A DNA stretch of 8,469 nt. Source: a bacterium. Its GTDB lineage: Bacteria > JAUVQV01 > DATDCY01. The stretch lies in NCBI GenBank assembly GCA_036524115.1, contig DATDCY010000072.1:1-8469 (forward strand). The letters are read 5' to 3'. The translations under genes and the position numbers were made by a program. This document shows, one piece after another, positions 1-6,404 of the stretch (position 1 is the first letter of the stretch; the number at the start of each line of letters is the position of its first letter). The notes below the pieces were generated by a model. That model worked only from the letters and a program-made list of their open reading frames with translations. It was not told where the DNA came from and searched no databases.

Positions 1-142
1 CGCCCCGGCACCGGCGGCGCCCGCTCCGGCATCGGGAGGCTATGGCGCGCCGGCACCCAAGCCGGCGGCCCCGGCCTCCGGCGGCTACGGCGCCCCGGCT
101 CCGGCGGCACCCGCCCCGGCCTCCGGCGGCTATGGCAAATAA
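1..142 (+). CDS. C-terminal tail of an unidentified Ala/Pro/Gly/Tyr-rich protein (5' partial)
   Basis: The frame whose codons start at position 2 is open from the window edge and ends in TAA at 140-142. The visible 46 residues are only Ala, Pro, Ser, Gly, Tyr and two Lys, arranged as three 15-residue units, each ending in SGGYG, followed by a final Lys. This is a disordered, low-complexity tail; no folded domain lies inside the window, so no function is assigned. Such tails occur as flexible C-terminal linkers on many bacterial proteins, and the family must be read from the part upstream of the window. The next gene starts 45 bases after the stop on the same strand, so the two could be co-transcribed. 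The reading frame is supported by the clean in-frame repeat and by the stop falling just after the last unit. Confidence 0.75.
   Translation, partial: APAPAAPAPASGGYGAPAPKPAAPASGGYGAPAPAAPAPASGGYGK
2..136 (+). repeat. Three tandem 45-bp units encoding a 15-residue repeat
   Basis: Units lie at 2-46, 47-91 and 92-136. Units one and three encode the identical peptide APAPAAPAPASGGYG. Unit two differs in residues 5-8 (KPAA instead of AAPA). The units differ at several third codon positions (for example GGC-TAT-GGC against GGC-TAC-GGC), so the peptide is conserved better than the DNA. The array probably continues upstream of the window. Confidence 0.85.
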
Positions 143-187
143 ACTGACGGACACAACACAGCGACCGGTCGTGGAGGTGCGTGAAGG

Positions 188-658
188 ATGAAGAAGATCC
201 TCGTCGCCGTTGACGACACGAAGGGCTCGAAGGCCGCCGTCGCGACGTTCACGGCGTGCATCGCCGACTTCAAGCCGCTGGAAATGGTACTTGTGCACGT
301 CGAGAAGATCGAAGGCCGCTCGCTCATGGACGAGATGCTCGGCGAGCCGGAGATGTCCACGCTGCGCGAGGCGGTCAAGGACACCGATCTGAAAGCGGTC
401 CTCGACCGCAGGGCGGAGCGGATCTTCTCGTACTATCGTCCGGCGTTCGAGCTGGCCGGCTGCAAGAACGTCCGGACGGTCGTGCGCAGCGGCCACCCGG
501 CCGAGGAGATCCTGGCGGTGGCCGCGGCGGAGCAGGCGGAGATGATCGTCGTCGGCGCGCGCGCCTCCGGCGCCACCCACCGGTTCATGGGGAGCGTGAG
601 CCGGGAGGTCACCGACCACGCGGAGGTCCCCGTCCTCGTCGTCAGGAACCGGGAATAG
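188..658 (+). CDS. Universal stress protein (UspA family)
   Basis: A 156-residue single-domain cytoplasmic protein of the usual Usp length. The N-terminal strand KKILVAVDD (2-10) carries the acidic residue that contacts adenine in ATP-binding Usps. A VRSGHPAEEIL segment (99-109) matches the family's G-x-P-x-x-x-I turn. The C-terminal phosphate loop GARASGATHRFMGS (123-136) is followed by a VPVLVV strand (148-152). The family's ATP-binding consensus is G-2x-G-9x-G-(S/T). Here the second Gly is Ala126 and the loop is one residue shorter, so nucleotide binding is uncertain. Start: the ATG at 188 has GGAGGTG (173-179) eight bases upstream. Between residues 40 and 70 there is an acidic helical insertion (RSLMDEMLGEPEMSTL) that I do not recognise. 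The family serves as a stress-responsive signalling protein; a specific partner is not visible. The next gene begins 36 bases downstream on the same strand. Confidence 0.92.
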   Translation: MKKILVAVDDTKGSKAAVATFTACIADFKPLEMVLVHVEKIEGRSLMDEMLGEPEMSTLREAVKDTDLKAVLDRRAERIFSYYRPAFELAGCKNVRTVVRSGHPAEEILAVAAAEQAEMIVVGARASGATHRFMGSVSREVTDHAEVPVLVVRNRE

Positions 659-694
659 GACGGGCCGCGCTCCCGCCGGCACCGGCTCTCGCGC

Positions 695-2074
695 ATGAGC
701 GCTGACGGCGGGAGCGCGCCGGTCCTCGTCCTCGGCGGCGGCCTCGCCGGGCTCGCCGCCGCGCACGCGCTGACGGCCGCCGGCCGCGAGGTTCTCGTCC
801 TCGAGGCCGGCGACGTCGTCGGCGGGCTCTCGCGCACGGAGGTCTTCGGCGACTTCCGCTTCGACCTCGGCGGCCACCGCTTCTTCACCCACGACGCGGA
901 GGTCGCCGCCCTCGTCCAGGGGCTCCTCGGCGAGGAGCTGATCGATGTCCCGCGCTCGAGCAAGATCCTCCTGCGCGGCCGCTACGTGGACTACCCGCTG
1001 CGGCCCGCGAACGCCCTGGCCGCGCTCGGGCCCGCGACGACGGCGCGCGTCGTCGGCGACTGGCTGCTCGAGCAGCTGCGCGGGGCCGCCGCACGGCGGC
1101 CGGACGTCTCGCTCGAGGACTGGGTCGTGCGGCGCTTCGGCCGCACGCTGTTCACCATCTACTTCAAGGAGTACAGCGAGAAGGTCTGGGGCCTGCCCTG
1201 CGACCGGATCAGCGTCGGCTGGGTCTCGCGCCGCATCGAGGGGCTCTCGCTGGGCCGCGCCCTCCACGACGCGTTCACGCGGGGGCACCGCGCGAGCATC
1301 GCGACCCTCGTGGACCGCTTCGCCTACCCCCGCCTCGGGATCGGGCGCCTCGCCGAGCGCTTCGCCGAGGAGCTCGCGCCGCGCGGCCGCGTCCTCTGCG
1401 GCGCGCGCGTGGCGCGGGTGCGCCACGCGGCGGGCCGCGTGCGCGAGGTCGTCGCGGTGACCGCGGCCGGCGAGCAGACCTTCGCAGCCGGCGCCGTCGT
1501 CTCGACGATCCCGCTGCCGGCGATCATTCGCGTGCTCGATCCGGCGCCGTCGGCCGCGGCGCTGCGGGCGGCGGCCGGTCTCGGCTTCCGGGACCTGGTG
1601 CTGGCGGCGGTCGCCGCCGACCGCCCCGCCATCACGGACCAGAGCTGGATCTACCTCCCCGACCGGACCGTCCCCTTCGGGCGGCTCCACGAGCCCAAGA
1701 ACTGGTCCGCCGCCATGGCGCCCCCGCACCGCTCCCTGGTCGTCGCCGAATGGTTCTGTTCCCGCGGCGACGCGGTCTGGGAGGCCGACGACGCCTCGCT
1801 CGCCGAGCGCACCGCCGCCGGCCTCGAGCGGCTGGGCTACCTGGCGCGGCGCGAGGTCGCGGGAGTGCGCATCGTGCGGGTCCCCGCGGCCTACCCGCTG
1901 TTCGAGGTCGGCTACGAGGAGCGCGCCGCGGCTGTGCGCGAAGGCCTCGCCGGCCTCGCCAACCTGCTGATTGCCGGTCGCAGCGGCTGCTTCGCCTACC
2001 AGAACATGGACCACGCGATCCGCTCCGGACTGGATGCGGCGCGGGCGCTGCTGCGCGGGGAGGGCGGGCCGTGA
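695..2074 (+). CDS. FAD-dependent oxidoreductase, UDP-galactopyranose mutase / protoporphyrinogen-oxidase-like
   Basis: A 459-residue flavoprotein. The N-terminal dinucleotide fold shows VLVLGGGLAGLAAAHAL (10-26), Glu37 at the end of the second strand (the FAD ribose contact in this fold) and GGLSRT (43-48). The next segment, DLGGHRFFTHD (57-67), and a later YFKEYSEKVWG (156-166) recall sugar-metabolism flavoproteins of the UGM/HemY-like group (COG1232). The C-terminus has a second FAD signature, AGRSGCFAYQNMDHAI, close to the GR-x-G-x-x-x-Y-x-x-MD-x-x-I signature of UDP-galactopyranose mutases. Family members catalyse redox-dependent or redox-neutral sugar or isoprenoid chemistry; the substrate here is unknown. 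Start: the ATG at 695 is the only possible start between the upstream in-frame stop (656-658) and the FAD motif, although no good Shine-Dalgarno precedes it. That may mean coupling to the stress-protein gene. Its stop overlaps the next gene's GTG by four bases. True haem-pathway HemY is less likely, given the UGM-like signatures and the absence of haem genes. Confidence 0.8.
   Translation: MSADGGSAPVLVLGGGLAGLAAAHALTAAGREVLVLEAGDVVGGLSRTEVFGDFRFDLGGHRFFTHDAEVAALVQGLLGEELIDVPRSSKILLRGRYVDYPLRPANALAALGPATTARVVGDWLLEQLRGAAARRPDVSLEDWVVRRFGRTLFTIYFKEYSEKVWGLPCDRISVGWVSRRIEGLSLGRALHDAFTRGHRASIATLVDRFAYPRLGIGRLAERFAEELAPRGRVLCGARVARVRHAAGRVREVVAVTAAGEQTFAAGAVVSTIPLPAIIRVLDPAPSAAALRAAAGLGFRDLVLAAVAADRPAITDQSWIYLPDRTVPFGRLHEPKNWSAAMAPPHRSLVVAEWFCSRGDAVWEADDASLAERTAAGLERLGYLARREVAGVRIVRVPAAYPLFEVGYEERAAAVREGLAGLANLLIAGRSGCFAYQNMDHAIRSGLDAARALLRGEGGP
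2057..2074 (+). promoter_or_regulatory. Shine-Dalgarno and GTGA stop/start overlap
   Basis: GGGGAGGG (2057-2064) lies inside the last codons of the flavoprotein gene, with a seven-base spacer from the GGAGG core to the GTG at 2071. The quartet GTGA (2071-2074) holds both this start and the upstream gene's TGA. This decides the start of the radical SAM gene and indicates translational coupling. Confidence 0.8.
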
Positions 2075-3525
2075 AGTGCGCGCTCGTGATCCCCGCGTGG
2101 TCGCCCGAGGAGATCTTCCCGAGCCGGACGGCGGCGGCGCAGATCAACTACTGGCAGCCGCTGGGCACGCTCTACGTCGCCTCGAGGCTGCGGGAGGCCG
2201 GCCACGAGGTGCGCTTCCTCAACGGCGCGTTCCGCGGCCGCGAGCAGATCCTCGCGGAGCTGGCGGCGTTCGCGCCACGCCTCGTCGGCCTCTACTCGAC
2301 GGCCTTCGGCTGGCCCAAGGCGGTCGCGGCCGCCGCTGACGTCCGGGGAATCCTGCCCGGCGCCTGCATCGTCGCCGGCGGCCCCTTCCCCTCGTGGGCG
2401 GGGGCGCGGTGCCTGCAGGAGGCGCCGGCGCTCGACGCGGTGGCGATCGGCGAGGCGGAGGAGACCATGGTCGAGCTGGCGCTGCGACTCGAGGAGCGGC
2501 GGGACCTCGAGGGCGTCGCGGGCCTCGCCTTCCGCCGCGGCGGGCAGATCGTCGAGAACGCGCCGCGCCCGCTCGCCCTCGACCTCGACCGGTTCCCCTT
2601 CCCGGCGCGCGACCTGCTCGGGGATCTGCGGGCGTATGTCCCCCCGCCGGCGACCTACCGGCGCGCGCCCGTGGCCGTGATGATCACCTCGCGCGGCTGC
2701 AACCGCCGCTGCATCTTCTGCTTCCAGATGGACCGCGAGCGCCGCATCCGCTACCGCGGCGTGGACAACGTCATCGCGGAGATCCGCCAGCTCGTCGCGG
2801 AGGGCTACCGCGAGATCAAGTTCCTCGACGACACGCTCGCCGCGGATCGCTCGCGCGCGCTCGAGATCGCCCGCCGCATCCGCGCCGAGCGCCTCGACAT
2901 CGCCTGGTTCGCCTCCGCCTGCGTGCACCAGGTCGACGAGGAGCTGCTGCGGGAGTTCCGGCGCGCCGGCTGCTGGGCGATCCTCTTCGGCGCGGAAAGC
3001 GGCGTGCAGAAGAATCTCGACGCGCTGCGCAAGGGGATCAGGCTCGAGCAGACGCGCCGTGCCGTGCGCGCGGCGAAGGCGGCGGGCCTGCGCGTGCACA
3101 CGCCCTTCATCTTCGGCATCCCGGGCGAGACCTACGCCGAGGGGCTCGAGACGATCCGCTTCGCCTGCGAGCTGGACCCGGACCTCGCGAGCTTCCACGC
3201 GCTCACGCCGTTCCCCGGCTCCGAGCTCTGGGAGCGGCGCCACGAGCTGGGCACCGTCGCGGACGATCTCTCGACCTTCACCTACCAGGGCGCGGCGTTC
3301 GTGCCGCGCACGATGAGCCGCGAGCAGATCCAGGAGCTGCGACAGCTGGCGTACCGCAGGTTCTACTCACGACCCGGCTACCTCGTGCGCCGCACGCTGG
3401 GGATACGCTCCCTGCACGAGGTGCGCGCCGCCTGGCGCGGCGCCCGCAGCCTCCTCGGTCTCTGGACCGGGCGGCGCGTCTTCTCGCGCGAGACCGCGCG
3501 GGACCCCTGGAAGAGGACGAGGTAG
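2071..3525 (+). CDS. B12-binding-domain radical SAM enzyme
   Basis: A 484-residue protein of two parts. Residues about 2-150 form a Rossmann-like cobalamin-binding domain: QPLGTLYVASRLREAGHEV (29-47), VAGGPF (101-106) and the IGEAEET turn (127-132). The DxHxxG His motif is absent, as in many BchE-like members that bind B12 base-off without a His ligand. The radical SAM barrel begins with CNRRCIFC (Cys210, 214, 217; CX3CX2C), which binds the 4Fe-4S cluster that cleaves S-adenosylmethionine. Further family marks are FLDDTLA (the DD after the second strand), FGAESG, GIPGET and LTPFPGSELW. About 100 residues follow the barrel and are probably helical. This class performs radical methylation, ring closure or other C-C chemistry on lipids, tetrapyrroles or natural products; the substrate cannot be inferred. 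The overlap with the flavoprotein gene argues for a shared pathway. The reading frame stays open upstream to about 1750, but that part is antisense-free shadow of the flavoprotein gene. Confidence 0.9.
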   Translation: MKCALVIPAWSPEEIFPSRTAAAQINYWQPLGTLYVASRLREAGHEVRFLNGAFRGREQILAELAAFAPRLVGLYSTAFGWPKAVAAAADVRGILPGACIVAGGPFPSWAGARCLQEAPALDAVAIGEAEETMVELALRLEERRDLEGVAGLAFRRGGQIVENAPRPLALDLDRFPFPARDLLGDLRAYVPPPATYRRAPVAVMITSRGCNRRCIFCFQMDRERRIRYRGVDNVIAEIRQLVAEGYREIKFLDDTLAADRSRALEIARRIRAERLDIAWFASACVHQVDEELLREFRRAGCWAILFGAESGVQKNLDALRKGIRLEQTRRAVRAAKAAGLRVHTPFIFGIPGETYAEGLETIRFACELDPDLASFHALTPFPGSELWERRHELGTVADDLSTFTYQGAAFVPRTMSREQIQELRQLAYRRFYSRPGYLVRRTLGIRSLHEVRAAWRGARSLLGLWTGRRVFSRETARDPWKRTR

Positions 3526-3620
3526 CGCCCGTACCCGCTGCGTTGCCATGACGGATCATGACGCTCCCGACTGACCTGCGCGGCACGTTCCCTACAGAAG
3601 GCGGGAGGCTAACACCGCGG

Positions 3621-3655
3621 GCGGCCTCGTATCAGGGCACCGGCTTGGAGGCCGC
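3621..3655. other. Stem-loop, 8-bp perfect stem
   Basis: GCGGCCTC (3621-3628) pairs perfectly with GAGGCCGC (3648-3655) across a 19-base loop. The same octamer GCGGCCTC recurs at 3701-3708, so the right arm could instead pair with the downstream copy. That gives two mutually exclusive structures. No T-run follows, so it is not a classical intrinsic terminator. Confidence 0.5.
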
Positions 3656-3763
3656 TCAGACGGGGTCAGATGCAAGGCGCCGGACGATCCGGCGACCGAG
3701 GCGGCCTCGCGGCCGCCGCAGGGAGGCGGGAGGAGGGCAACGCCGCAGATGGCCCCGTATCAG
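3623..3763. repeat. Imperfect 13-bp direct repeat flanking the hairpins
   Basis: GGCCTCGTATCAG (3623-3635) and GGCCCCGTATCAG (3751-3763) match at 12 of 13 positions, 128 bases apart. The second copy includes the stop codon of the - strand glycosyltransferase. The pair brackets the two short hairpins; it could be the edge of a small palindromic insertion or chance in G/C-rich DNA. Confidence 0.45.
3678..3717. terminator. Two adjacent G/C-rich hairpins, candidate (bidirectional) terminator
   Basis: CGCCGGA (3678-3684) and TCCGGCG (3688-3694) form a 7-bp perfect stem with a CGA loop. GGCGGCC (3700-3706) and GGCCGCC (3711-3717) form a second 7-bp stem with a TCGC loop. They sit between convergent genes, where terminators are expected, and could serve either strand. 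Neither is followed by a T-tract on either strand, so termination by this element is inference only. Confidence 0.35.
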
Positions 3764-5466
3764 CGGCCGTCACGCGGGAGCCAGACGCTCGCCAGGGTCC
3801 GGAACCGGAAGACGGCGTCGCGCCAGAAGACCGCGTCGGGCGGCCGGCTGCCGACCCGCTCCGCGAGCGCCGCGGGCAGCGGCGCGGCCGGGTCCCCCGA
3901 GACCAGGACGAGCGCGGTCCCGGCCCCCGGGGCGGATGCCGAACGGTACCAGGCCGGCAGCGCCCCCTCCCAGCTGAAGCGGAACGACGAGGTGCGCAGC
4001 TGCTCCGGGGGCGGCGGCGCCGGCGCGGGCCCGAGCGTGACGACCCGCGCGGCGGTGTGGTAGTCCAGCAGCGGCACCGCGACCTCCGGGTTGAGCGCGA
4101 GACCCGGCGTCGGCACGACCGCGACCGCGGCCTCGCGGACGCCGCGCGCGTCCAGGTAGCGTCCCGCGTCGCGCAGGTTCGCGGTGTTCACCCATTGGAG
4201 AAAGGGCAGATCGACCGCGAAGACGGTGACGAGCGAGAAGCCGACGGCGGCGAGGGCGGCGAAGCGCCGCGAGCGTCCGGGCAGCGCCGCGAGGCCGCGC
4301 GCCGCCAGCAGGGCGATCATCGGGAAGGCCGGCAGCAGGTAGCGCGAGCGCCGCACGCCCAGTGCCAGGAGCACCAGCGGCACCGCCGCGGCAACGAGGA
4401 TGCGCCGGTCGCGCTCGCGCCACCCGCGCCAGAGCGCCGCGAGCGCGGCGCCCGCCAGCAGCGGGTGCGCCTGGAAGAGGAAGGTCGACGGGTAGCCCTC
4501 GACCCAGCGGCGCAGCCCCTCCCACTGGAAGCTCGAGAGCAGCGCCAGCTGGCGCTGGACGAGCCCCGGCCTGGCAAGCGCGAAGAGCGCCGGCGCCAGC
4601 GCCGCGATCGCGCCGGCGGCCGCCACGCGGGCGACCGCCGCACGCCCCCGTCGCGGCGCCTCCAGCAGGAGCACGGCCGCGCCGGCCGCGCCCAGGAGCA
4701 CCCAGGTGGAGTACTTGACGAGGAGCGCCGCGGCCAGGGCGAGGGCCGCCGCGAGCAGGCGCGGCGCCCCGCCGCGAGCGACCAGGGCGAGCAGCGCCCA
4801 GACGGCGACCGTCACCGCGGCCATCGCCGGCACGTCGGCCATGAGCAGCGGCACGTTCACGAGCAGACAGGGCGCCGCCAGCAGCAGGAGGGCGGCCCCG
4901 GCGCCGGTGGCCGCGTCCCAGAGGAGGGAGCCGATGCGTGCCGTCGCGCAGGCGGTGGCCGCGAACAGCGCTGCCGTGACGATCTGGGAGACCCAGCGGT
5001 GTTCGCCGATCAGCGAGAACATCGTTCCGTACAGCAACCCCGGCAGCGGCAGGTCGGTCCAGGCGGGCAGCGCCGTGCCCCAGCCCCGGAAGAACGCGCG
5101 CGCGCCGTGGAGCGCAAGGTACTTGGCCTCGATGAAGTAGCGCGCCGCGTCGACGATCGCCTCGGGCTCGGCCGCAAGCGCGACGCCGAGCCCGAACGCG
5201 GCGAGCGCCACCAGGGGCACGCGCCAGCGCTCCCGCACCTGCCAGCGGCAGAGCAGCCATGCGGCCGCCACGACCGCCAGGTGCAGCGCCCAGAGGCCTG
5301 CGAGGCTGCGACCTCCCAGCACCCAGCCCCAGGAGGTGAGGCTGTTGTCATCGAACGACCGCAGCGCGACCAGCAGCGGGAAGAGCACTGCCGCCGCCAG
5401 CACGGACGGGAGCGGCGGGCCGCCCCCGTCCGCGTCGCGCTGCGTCTCGGGGCCGGGCTGCACCAT
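3760..5466 (-). CDS. GT-C fold integral-membrane glycosyltransferase (PMT/ArnT-like, GT39-type)
   Basis: A 568-residue polytopic membrane protein with about 12 hydrophobic segments (roughly residues 21-37, 57-73, 84-99, 162-180, 186-230, 236-269, 283-299, 331-346, 356-370, 378-394 and 402-420). A predicted periplasmic C-terminal domain follows (about 430-568). After the third hydrophobic segment comes an acidic start of the first external loop, AAEPEAIVDAARYFIEA (98-114), followed by W-G-T-x-x-P (129-134) and LPLPGLLYG (139-147). This is the arrangement in dolichyl-phosphate-mannose-type and ArnT transferases, which move a sugar from a polyprenyl-phosphate donor at the outer face of the membrane. 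LLMADVPAMA (207-216) and RRSRYLLPAFPMIALLAARGL (372-392) are further family-like segments. The acceptor is unknown. Start: an in-frame TAG lies four codons upstream of the ATG at 5466, which rules out an earlier start; the Shine-Dalgarno is weak. It is transcribed alone on this strand, convergent with the radical SAM gene and divergent from the exported-protein gene. Confidence 0.85.
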   Translation of the reverse strand: MVQPGPETQRDADGGGPPLPSVLAAAVLFPLLVALRSFDDNSLTSWGWVLGGRSLAGLWALHLAVVAAAWLLCRWQVRERWRVPLVALAAFGLGVALAAEPEAIVDAARYFIEAKYLALHGARAFFRGWGTALPAWTDLPLPGLLYGTMFSLIGEHRWVSQIVTAALFAATACATARIGSLLWDAATGAGAALLLLAAPCLLVNVPLLMADVPAMAAVTVAVWALLALVARGGAPRLLAAALALAAALLVKYSTWVLLGAAGAAVLLLEAPRRGRAAVARVAAAGAIAALAPALFALARPGLVQRQLALLSSFQWEGLRRWVEGYPSTFLFQAHPLLAGAALAALWRGWRERDRRILVAAAVPLVLLALGVRRSRYLLPAFPMIALLAARGLAALPGRSRRFAALAAVGFSLVTVFAVDLPFLQWVNTANLRDAGRYLDARGVREAAVAVVPTPGLALNPEVAVPLLDYHTAARVVTLGPAPAPPPPEQLRTSSFRFSWEGALPAWYRSASAPGAGTALVLVSGDPAAPLPAALAERVGSRPPDAVFWRDAVFRFRTLASVWLPRDGR

Positions 5467-5555
5467 GGCCGGGCCAGCCTATCACAGCGGCGCCGGGAAA
5501 CGAGGCCTCCGAGCCGGCCGGCGACCGTGGCGCACCACGCGGGGCCCGGGCCGAG

Positions 5556-5584
5556 TTGACACGTCGGGCACGGTGCGGTACCTA
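5556..5584 (+). promoter_or_regulatory. Sigma-70-like promoter, possibly driving a leaderless mRNA
   Basis: A perfect TTGACA (5556-5561) is followed after 17 bases by TACCTA (5579-5584), a weak -10. A transcription start about seven bases beyond the -10 would fall at 5590-5592, on the GTG start of the next gene. The perfect -35 in such G/C-rich DNA and the exact spacing support it; the poor -10 keeps confidence moderate. Confidence 0.5.
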
Positions 5585-5589
5585 GTCCC

Positions 5590-6291
5590 GTGGAGATGAC
5601 GGCGACGGCACGCAGACGCCTGGCACGGAGATCCTGCACGTTCGCGGGCGTGGCCGTGCTCCTGCTCGCGACTGCGGCCCGGGCCGCCGTCGTGGCCGAG
5701 GGGACGTACACGATCACCGCACCCGAGCGCCGCACGATCCCCTTCCGCATGGTCCTGACGCCCACGGGCGCGCGCATCGCCCCGGCAAGGGGCGAGGTCC
5801 TGATCTTCTCGTACGAGCAGAAGTCGGCGCTGGTCGTCGACGACCCGGGGCGCAGCTATTTCCTGCTCCCGCTCGAACTGGTGACGCCGCTGCTCTCCGC
5901 CGGCCTCGGCTACGACCCGCGCGGCCTCGGCGCCACCGCCTCGGGCGCGACGAAGACGCTCCTCGGCCAGCCGTGCGGCGAGGTCGTCGTCAGCGGGCGT
6001 TCTCCGCGGCTGCTGCTGCGGTCCTGGCGCGTCTCCGACGAGGCGTGGAGCCGGGACTACGCGCGGCTCGAGCGCGCGCTGGGGCTCCCGTGGGCGGCGG
6101 CGAGTCCTCCCGCCCTCTTCGTGGGGCTGCCGCTGGCGGGGACGGTCGAGATCGACGGCGAGCGCCCCTACCGTGCGTCCTGGCAGATCACGAAGCTGGC
6201 GCGCGACGAGCGCGCTGGGGAGGACTTCTCGGTCCCGGACGGCTACCGGATGGACCTGGAGCGTCTCCTGGCGGCGCAGCGGCGTCGGTAA
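5590..6291 (+). CDS. Exported protein resembling DUF4412
   Basis: A 233-residue protein with a Sec signal peptide: an Arg-rich n-region (RRRLARR, 8-14), a hydrophobic core (about 18-29) and an ARA|A cleavage site after residue 32. No lipobox Cys is present, so a soluble periplasmic protein is expected. The mature part is mostly predicted beta strand: GTYTITAPERRTIPFRMVL, then FSYEQKSALVVDDPGRSYFLLPLEL, then TKTLLGQPCGEVVVSG and a WRVSD turn. This order (a strand recording bound state, a phrase with D-x-x-x-x-Y-F-x-L, a G-x-x-C-x-E-V-x-V segment, then a proline-rich Leu turn) recalls DUF4412, whose function is unknown. Start: GTG 5590 or ATG 5596, in the same frame. GTGGAG directly abuts the ATG and cannot act as its Shine-Dalgarno, and nothing suitable precedes the GTG, consistent with leaderless initiation. 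It reads divergently from the glycosyltransferase. Confidence 0.8.
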   Translation: MEMTATARRRLARRSCTFAGVAVLLLATAARAAVVAEGTYTITAPERRTIPFRMVLTPTGARIAPARGEVLIFSYEQKSALVVDDPGRSYFLLPLELVTPLLSAGLGYDPRGLGATASGATKTLLGQPCGEVVVSGRSPRLLLRSWRVSDEAWSRDYARLERALGLPWAAASPPALFVGLPLAGTVEIDGERPYRASWQITKLARDERAGEDFSVPDGYRMDLERLLAAQRRR

Positions 6292-6302
6292 GGGCCACCC
6301 GG

Positions 6303-6323
6303 GCCCCGGCAGGGGCGCATTTT
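6303..6323 (+). terminator. Weak candidate intrinsic terminator after the exported-protein gene
   Basis: GCCCC (6303-6307), loop GGCA, GGGGC (6312-6316) form a 5-bp G/C stem starting 11 bases after the stop codon at 6289-6291. It is followed by GCATTTT, a short T-run. The stem is short and the T-run is only four bases, so termination would be partial at best. The right arm overlaps the sigma-54-like element. Confidence 0.35.
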
Positions 6324-6325
6324 GC
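6312..6325 (+). promoter_or_regulatory. Sigma-54-like -24/-12 element
   Basis: GGGGCGCATTTTGC fits the GG-N10-GC spacing of sigma-54 promoters. Aligned to TGGCACG-N4-TTGC (A6311 taking the first T), 8 of 11 defined positions match: GG, CG and TTGC. Its predicted start near 6337 would give a leader of about 90 bases before the regulator gene. It is a plausible but unproven site; sigma-54 activators elsewhere would be needed, because the regulator encoded here lacks the sigma-54 contact loop. Confidence 0.35.
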
Positions 6326-6345
6326 CCTTGCTGGAACCGGCAAAA
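6320..6345. promoter_or_regulatory. Two nested dyads, candidate operator
   Basis: TTTTGCC (6320-6326) and GGCAAAA (6339-6345) are perfect inverted repeats around a 12-base centre. Inside it lies TTGCTGGAACCGGCAA (6328-6343), a near-perfect palindrome with one mismatched pair. They sit in the A/T-richer patch of an otherwise G/C-rich leader, next to a regulator gene with a dimeric Fis-type helix-turn-helix. Autoregulation is therefore a natural guess. Confidence 0.45.
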
Positions 6346-6404
6346 GACGTTAACCTTATTAGCAAGATCGGTCCCGTCCCAGCGGGATTCGTGCCGGCAC
6401 CGTT

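Larger units (their letters stand above)
3526..3759. other. Convergent intergenic region with dyads and a direct repeat
   Basis: The radical SAM gene (+) and the glycosyltransferase gene (-) run towards each other here. No convincing gene lies in the 234 bases: an ATG at 3558 opens a + frame that runs to 3977, but its product is Arg/Pro-rich and mostly antisense to the glycosyltransferase. The region has three perfect stem-loops, listed separately, and a 13-base direct repeat with one mismatch. It may hold bidirectional terminators, or a dispersed palindromic element of the REP or MITE kind. Confidence 0.6.

Noticed and set aside
1750-2070. Upstream extension of the radical SAM frame
   Set aside because: The frame happens to stay open inside the flavoprotein gene. 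The extension is Arg-rich and has no match to a B12 domain, while GTG 2071 has a strong Shine-Dalgarno and starts exactly at the first B12-domain strand.
3558-3977. 139-codon + strand frame in the convergent region
   Set aside because: It is Arg/Pro-rich with no domain or ribosome site, and it largely overlaps the glycosyltransferase gene in antisense.
5467-5555. Possible promoter for the glycosyltransferase on the - strand
   Set aside because: I found only a GATAGG-like -10 with no -35 of worth, so I do not list it.
3670-5559. 629-codon open frame on the + strand over the glycosyltransferase
   Set aside because: It is antisense to a clearly recognisable membrane glycosyltransferase. Its product is Arg/Gly/Gln-rich without domains, as expected from G/C-biased codons read backwards.
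5577-5582. GGTACC palindrome as an operator
   Set aside because: A six-base palindrome is too short to mean anything in this sequence and lies within the promoter by chance.
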